64,000 nt of DNA. It comes from Garcia nutans (lineage: Eukaryota > Streptophyta > Magnoliopsida > Malpighiales > Euphorbiaceae). The translations under genes and the position numbers were made by a program. Under the pieces are notes generated by a model. That model made no database searches, was not told where the DNA came from, and was given only the letters and a program-made list of their open reading frames with translations. The stretch is from the NCBI GenBank assembly GCA_947685225.1, contig CANTUV010000031.1, positions 64,337,001 to 64,401,000 on the forward strand, read 5' to 3'. Positions 58,052-64,000 of this stretch are shown piece by piece; position 1 is the stretch's first letter; every line of letters starts with the position of its first letter.

Positions 58052-60040
58052 TGTGAGAGGGGATTTTTGCCCTCACTCCCGGTGGAATGGATATTGCGAC
58101 TTTGGCACTATTACGAGCCTAAGTTAAGAGAAAATGGAGTTGTTACCCGGATGGGCTAGGAAAAAGAAAGGGGTGGATTACTCGATTCCTAAGGAATCCC
58201 CAACCCCTAATGGGTTCAAAAAGTTGGGTACGTGTGGGGAAGGTGAGAAATGGCCCAGCACCCCCACAATGCCCAGTTCATTAGAATCGGCCTCCTTTGC
58301 AGTTCTTAATATTATAAAATTCTTAAATATAACAATATTATCCATACTACATGTAACAATTAAAATAAAGCATCGTTATATTAAAATCAAAGCAATGTCC
58401 AATCAAAACAAATAAATGGACACCCATCTGAGAATGGAAACATGTCCTTACATCATTCAAGATCTAAAACTAAATAGGACACCCATGAAATGGTGGATGG
58501 AAACGTGTCCTTTACATTAATCCCAAAATATAAGAACAATTTAAATTACATGAAAATTAATTAATGAGGTATCCAATAATGGAAACATACCTCTTACAAT
58601 GTTTTGAAACCAAAGTAAATTAATAAAAGTAAACAACCATTCATCATAAATAAATCATTCATCTAATTTAAACAAAATAGTAAGTATATAACTTTAGGGT
58701 TTAAGTAAATAAGATTGAAGCTTGCGAGAATAAAATAAAATCTTTAGATATTTGAAAGGAACAAGCTACTGTGATGATTTGGAAAATAGAATTAATTAAG
58801 ATTTATGGTTTGAATAAATTAGGGTTTAGGTTTGTATTTTGAATAAAGCTACTATATTTTGAATAATCATAATAAAGAAAGTTAAACATAAAGACTTATA
58901 ATACACAAATAAATATTGACCCCTTCGACGAGCCCATATGGCGGTCCTGCTAGCCGGTTAGCCGGCGGGGGTCAAAGGGGCAATGCCCCTTGCTGGGACA
59001 AGGGCAACGCCCCAAAAACTTTTGGAAACTAGCTTTTAGGGTTGTAGGTTTTGGTGTTGAAAATTAAGATTTTAGGGTTTAAGATTTAGAATATAGGGTT
59101 TCAAAATTGGAAGAAATAAGCTACTGTAAATCTTAGAAAAATAGAAATTATTATGGTTTTGAGAAAACAAATTATTATTTTATGGTTTTAGAAATGTGTA
59201 ATTAGGGCTTTAGATTTAAAAAATATGTTTTACGGGTATTAAGGTTTTAGGGTTTAAAAAAACACTTTTTAGGGTTTTAAGTAGAGTTTAGATGGTAAAC
59301 AGAATAATTGATAAAAAAATAATCATATATTGTATGTTTAAAAATTTGGTTAATTTGAATGATGAAGCTTCTATGAACATAAATAAGTCAATAGAAAATC
59401 AAAACTCCGTTGTTGGTTACATCATAACTTGAATTATGGTTGAACAATACCAAAGACAGTGTGGACTGCCTTTGATGGGTTGTATATTGTTTGCTGCCTC
59501 TTGATCCTTCAATCTTGAGATTATGAATTAATTGCCAAAATAATTTTAATAGTTTTGAGCCCCCAAAAGTCCCCAAAAATTCCCCTCCTTTTTAAAAGAT
59601 CAAAAGTCCTTTTCTGTGTGTTTCAATATGGTATTTATAGGAAAAAAATCAAAACCTAATACTAATTAGCTAAGGAAATAAAACCTTTTAGGAAAGAAAA
59701 TTAAAAACCAAGTAGAATAGGGTTATGGCAAAATTGCGCGCGGGTTGGGCATGCGAAAGTGCGCTGGCAAAAAAAATTGCTGCAGGTGCTGTTGGCTTGG
59801 GTGCTGGCCAGGCCAATTCACCGCAGAAAATTTTACGGCGAATTGGCCCAAGCCAATTTGTCGCCGTCGCCGATTTTTATTTTCAATTTAATTTTTATCT
59901 TTTCTTCTTCTTTTTTATATTTTTTTATTTTAATTGAAAACAAATACTATAAGTAATAAATATTATTAAAAATACCACAAAATGATTTTAGACTGTTTAA
60001 AAATAATGGACTGGACTGGATCAAAAATTAAGGGTCTACA
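58052..60040 (-). mobile_element. Tat-like solo LTR (1989 bp) inserted in Tat-like gag
   Basis: On + it begins TGTGAGAGGGG and ends AAGGGTCTACA. Flanks ccagg (58047-58051) and ctagg (60041-60045) form a target duplication with one change; uninserted copies read ctagg here. TATAAATA at 59632-59639 (-). Telobox-type agggttt words between 58695 and 59280. A GC-rich block at 58920-59012 interrupts the AT-rich LTR. Confidence 0.9.
58920..59012. repeat. GC-rich block within the solo LTR
   Basis: Words such as gctagccggttagccggcgg and ggggcaatgccccttgctgg are partly palindromic and contrast with the AT-rich LTR. Absent from the homologous parts of the LTRs at 27681 and 55830 as far as I can see, so probably a small insertion. 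Confidence 0.55.
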
Positions 60041-60116
60041 CTAGGGCATCCTTTAGTTCTTCCATTTTAGCATTGAGGGTATCATCGACCATTCTTTGAA
60101 TTTGTTCGGGCTCCAT
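60041..60116 (-). pseudogene. gag start of the third Tat-like element
   Basis: ATG at 60116 on - begins MEPEQIQRMVDDTLNAKM, then a frame change near 60060 and the solo LTR insertion. Same start codon context as the other three gag copies. Confidence 0.8.
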
Positions 60117-61251
60117 TGCTTTTGGTGAGAAAGTAATTGAGTCGCTACTGGATTCAATGTCACTAGCGTGGTGGGGTTGTTGTACGCTTTTGAGCTACTG
60201 TACTCCAAGTCTGTAAGCTAGAAAGGATTAATGATATATCATGTAATACATGTATGCATGTATGCACAAACAAAAAACAAACAAGGATAAATAGGACGTT
60301 CCTTCCAACCTTATAACATCCACACACGAATGATGAGTCTCTTTTCCTAGGTTTATGGTCAACAAAATACCAACATGGGATATTTTATTTTTGAAAAGTT
60401 GCCTCGGACAATTTAATCAATAGTTGCATTTTCTAATATAGAAGTCGATCCATGATAATTCCCATTAATTAAGCTTTAATCCATTGAATCTCAACTAAAA
60501 TGGCTTTTATGTTATATTGGATTAAAACAAAATTAAGAGGTTCATCATAAATAGATTTCTTTATTTGAAAAAGAAACTAGTGATTAATGCCAAAAACAAG
60601 CCCATGGTTAATAATTCCTGGTATAATCTAGGGTCACAATTGATTTTTGGCATTTCATAATTGACCTAAATATTTGTAAGCTCTTTTTAAGAAAAAGGTT
60701 ATATTTTTAGATGAAGTGAAAAATAATTTGGTTTGTTTGGGCCATAAGGTGTAAAAAGATTTTTGACCCATACTTGAAAGGTTTTAATGTCCAAAGACCT
60801 TCTTGAAAATTTTGAAAATAGTTTAGGTCTTTGGATCTTAGAGGAAAAGAATTTTTTTTGAGCTTACAATATAGGTAGGTCATATTAGAAAAAGAACAAA
60901 TCAAATAAGCCATTGTTTAAACTAGGATAAATCAATCATAGTCAAACAACAAGCATTTGGGGTAGAAATCTAAGGAAAGTAACTAGGTCAATTACATGGG
61001 CTTAAGTCTTGGGTTGAAAGGTTTTAGGTTCCCATAGCAAGTATATACCAAAAGGTACAAGGCTATGAGTGGTTATGTCATGCTCGATCTCCATTCCTTG
61101 AGTGAAAGTATGGTATCCCTTACATGATAAAACACAGGTAACGTGGGCATCCTAACTCACGCACACAAATGCAATCTAAATGATGCAATGGATAATATCA
61201 TAATAAGAAAGAATAGAATAATAAAAAGATCAACGAAATCAACTTCCCTTA
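60117..61251 (-). other. 5' leader of the third Tat-like element
   Basis: Aligns with the leader at 54656-55810. AT-rich noncoding; no RNA gene recognised. Confidence 0.75.
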
Positions 61252-61269
61252 TCTCCAGTGGAGTCGCCA
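61252..61269 (-). other. primer-binding site, tRNA-Arg
   Basis: TGGCGACTCCACTGGAGA on -, one base from the LTR end at 61271; agrees with the site at 55811-55828. Confidence 0.85.
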
Positions 61270-61270
61270 C

Positions 61271-61485
61271 TATGAGCGGGGATTTTGGCCCCCACTCCCA
61301 TGTGGAATGGTTCTTGTGACTTCTGCACTATTAGAGAACACGAGCCTAAACCCAGAGGAAATGGAATCGCCACCCGGACTGGCTGGGAAAAAGGAAAAGG
61401 TGGATGACTTGATTAATAAGGAATCCCCAATTCCCTAATAGGTTTGGAAAATTGGGTACGTGTGGGGAAGGTGAGAATGACCCAG
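61271..61485 (-). repeat. 5' LTR of the third Tat-like element, 3' end portion
   Basis: The LTR end (tatgagcggggattttggcc on +) up to the Athila solo LTR insertion; the LTR resumes at 63205. Confidence 0.88.
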
Positions 61486-63204
61486 TGATAAGAGTGTTTT
61501 GATACTTGTTTTTAGTATGATTTTAATGTGTTTTTAGTTAATGTTTCATTTGATTTTGGTTTAAAGTTTGTTTTAGGTTAAAGTGGAAAAACTCCCTTGG
61601 ATTATCAAAACAATGAAGAAAGAACATGAATCAAGCAAGACATGGTCAAGCCAAAGCAAGCTTGGCCGTGTCCTTCAAAATTACTTCAAGGCAGTAGATG
61701 ACACGCCCAAGAGATACGGCCAAGCGACTGGCAGTGTCTCACCCAAAGAGCAAAAATCAAAGAGACCAAGAAAGGAAAGAAAATTTGGCAGAAGAAGATA
61801 CTGGCAAGTGACACGGTCACAAGCTTGGCCATGTCCCGTCCAAGCCAAAGAAGTAAGAAAGGAAAGAAATGAACCAGAAGCCAACACACCCAGGTGACTC
61901 TCCCAAGCCAGTGGCCTTGGAAACAAAGAAAGCAAGTTGAAGAAGCTAGAAGCAGAAAGTGACACACCCACATGACACGGCCAGGAGCTTGGCTGTGTCA
62001 CCTAGATGAAAACAAGGAAAGAAAGGGCAGAAGGTGACACGGCTAGCAAGCTTGGTCGTGTCACCTAGGGAAACTTTAAAATGTTCAAATTCTTTTGCAG
62101 ACAAGTGGGGAACAAAGACTAGTTTTTGTTAAAAGTAATTTTAGACAAAAGAAAAGCTTGCCTAATTTGAGGAAAAGAAAGATTGAACAAAGGGAATGTG
62201 GGAGACAAGATGAGTTGGAAGTGAGTTGGAAGCATGGCTTGAGCTTTGGAGGGAAATAAAAAGAGAAGAAGAGGGAGTTTTTAGAGGATTCTGGAGCTTG
62301 AAACGTGAGACCTGGAACAAGGGAGAAGGAGCCAACAACTAAAGCAAAGAGGAGGGTTTTGAGCTGAGTTTGAAGAAGGAGATACATCTTGTACAAGCCC
62401 TAAACCAAGAATCAAGGGTTGAAGTGAAGAAATACAAATTATTTTCCATGGATTGTTTGGTTTCTTTTACTCATTTATCTTGCTCTGTTTTTCTGGTTTT
62501 GAACATGAACTAGTTCCTTCACTATCTAGATATTGATGAACCCTAGCTTATTTGTATGAATTGAATAATTATATTTAGTTGAATCATTTGATTGAGTTGT
62601 TTTATTCTTATGATGCTTAATGATTTATTTCCAATTGATAATAGCATGCTTATTGATTGGTTGTCATTTTCATATTATTGACTTGAGAAAGCTTGATATG
62701 AATTGAATACTCATAAGGGTTGAGGATTGATTGGGGTGCTAGAGATAGACCTACAAGATCCTTTGGTTTATAGTTCCTTGTTTTTAATGCAAGATCTATT
62801 TAATTGTGTTTGAGAAGAGATTCCGGCACTCTACTTAGTAAATAGGGATTAATCCACTCGAGAGAGGTTTTAGACTAATTTAGAGGAATTCCAACTTAAC
62901 TCTATTGAATGATTCAATTGAATTGATTGTTCATAAATATCATTGAGGCTAGGGGGATTCAATATCTGGATAGTTTTGTTATTATCAATCCTTTTTGCAT
63001 AACCTTTAATTTCCCTTTACTTTCAGTATTAAATTAGTTATTTTTAATTACAAAGCATCACACAACTATTAATTTGCTAAACAACGGTTAAGGTTTGCAC
63101 TAGTACTTGGCCTTGTCCCAGTGGAACAATAACTCACTCACTACTTTATTACTTGTGTGACCTGTGCACTTGCGGTATTTTTATAGCGCAGCTCACGCGC
63201 ACCA
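61486..63204 (+). mobile_element. Athila-family solo LTR (1719 bp)
   Basis: Begins TGATAAGAG and ends near CGCGCACCA. Flanks cccag (61481-61485) and cctag (63205-63209) are target copies with one change; uninserted LTRs read cccagcaccccc across this point. Orientation is opposite to the Athila-like element at 9148-19654, to whose 5' LTR it aligns end to end. Contains the dyad motif gacacggcc/ggccgtgtc between 61660 and 62070. Confidence 0.93.
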
Positions 63205-64000
63205 CCTAGCACCCCCACAACACCCAGTTCATTAGAATCGGCCTCCTTTTCAGGTCTCAATATTATAAAATTCTTAATTAATACTATATTATCCATACTA
63301 CATGCGATCATAAGAATAAATAAATACCTTATTATAATTACAATAAGGTTCAAACAAAATAAACAAGTAGGCACCCATCCATGGATGGAAACATGCCTTT
63401 ATAATTGTCCAATGTCCAAAGTAAGATAAAAAAATTAGGATACCCACCTATTGGTGGAAACATACCTCTTACAATTTCTTGAAACCAAAACAAATCAATA
63501 AAAATAACCAACCAACCATTCATCATAAATAAATCATTCATCGAAGATATAAATCGAAGATATAAATAAATCACTAATCAAAACATATAATAAACATGCT
63601 TCTAACTTGAATAAAGCAAATAAAGATGCAAGTTTAGGTTTATATCTCAATTTAGGGTTTCTTAAATAACACTTAGGGTTTTAAGATTTAGATTAAAAAA
63701 ATTATGGTTTGATGGAAATTAGGGTTTAGGGCTAATATTTATGCATCTAGGGTTTTTAGGAAAAAATAAATTAAGGTTTGATGTTTATAAAAAATAATAT
63801 TTATAGCTTTAAGATTTTAAATGAACTAGGATTTAGTGTCTGTGAAAAACTAATCGAAGATTTTAAGGTTTATACAAACTTATATATTTTTTAAAGAGGT
63901 TTAGATGCTACTGTATGATTTTATATAAAAAACCTTAATGTGATTTCTAGTAACACATTGATTAAAAAGCTTATGAGATAAAGAAAAACAAATAAACATC
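63205..64000 (-). repeat. 5' LTR of the third Tat-like element, continuing past window end
   Basis: Continues the LTR after the Athila solo LTR and closely follows 31415-32290, the U5/R side of the other minus-strand LTR. Telobox-like tttagggttt words at about 63650-63740. Confidence 0.87.

Larger units (their letters stand above)
57848..64000 (-). mobile_element. third Tat-like element on minus strand, 5' part only in window, with nested insertions
   Basis: Read on -: 5' LTR (from beyond 64000 to 63205 and 61485-61271), PBS 61252-61269, leader, gag start 60116, gag to 60041 then 58051-57848, where the second Tat-like element begins. Insertions: Athila solo LTR 61486-63204 in the LTR, and a Tat-like solo LTR 58052-60040 in gag. 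The rest of the element lies wherever the second copy's missing end is, probably lost or rearranged. Confidence 0.83.

Overview
The window is plant nuclear DNA, most likely from a eudicot, and in my reading it is entirely LTR retrotransposon sequence. I found no host gene, tRNA, rRNA or CRISPR array. Evidence for a plant: chromodomain-bearing Ty3/gypsy (Tekay-like), Athila-like gypsy, Tat-clade (Ogre/Retand-like) gypsy with a second archaeal-type RNase H, and Ty1/copia polyproteins; primer-binding sites for plant initiator-Met, Asp-like and Arg tRNAs; AT-rich LTRs; and clustered telobox (AAACCCTAA) motifs. The species cannot be named from this.

Layout. (1) 1-9147: a young Tekay-like chromovirus on + whose 5' LTR is cut by the window edge and whose coding region is deleted and full of stops. 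It sits in the LTR of (2) 9148-19654, an Athila-like element on - (gag at the right, integrase at the left). That element sits in the leader/gag of (3) 19655-29840, a gag-only Tat-like element on +. Element 3 also carries a 3.3-kb solo LTR (22679-25979, TSD GTTGT) whose end is a 460-bp near-perfect palindrome, and ends with its own 3' LTR (27681-29840). (4) 29841-31189: decayed gag of a different, probably copia, element. (5) 31190-33144: Tat-like LTR on - with a palindromic minisatellite in its U3. (6) 33145-38944: a 5'-truncated Tat-like element on + (gag, protease, G-patch, RT, RNase H, archaeal RNase H, partial integrase). (7) 39079-57847: a second Tat-like element on -, head to head with (6). 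It is interrupted by a Tekay-family solo LTR (40995-44074, TSD GAGAG) and a structurally complete Ty1/copia element (45180-53449, TSD CTCAT). (8) 57848-64000: a third Tat-like element on -, interrupted by (7), by a solo LTR of its own family (58052-60040) and by an Athila solo LTR (61486-63204).

No element is intact. The copia element comes closest: one continuous frame with three stop codons. Many stops fit C-to-T decay of methylated CGA and CAG codons. The oldest layer appears to be the Tat-like copies and the copia-type gag relic; Athila, copia and Tekay insertions came later. The least usual structures are the palindrome ending the solo LTR at 25979, the inverted pair of RT regions around 37.6-39.1 kb, an LTR-end patch inside an integrase, and the telobox clusters in every Tat-like LTR.
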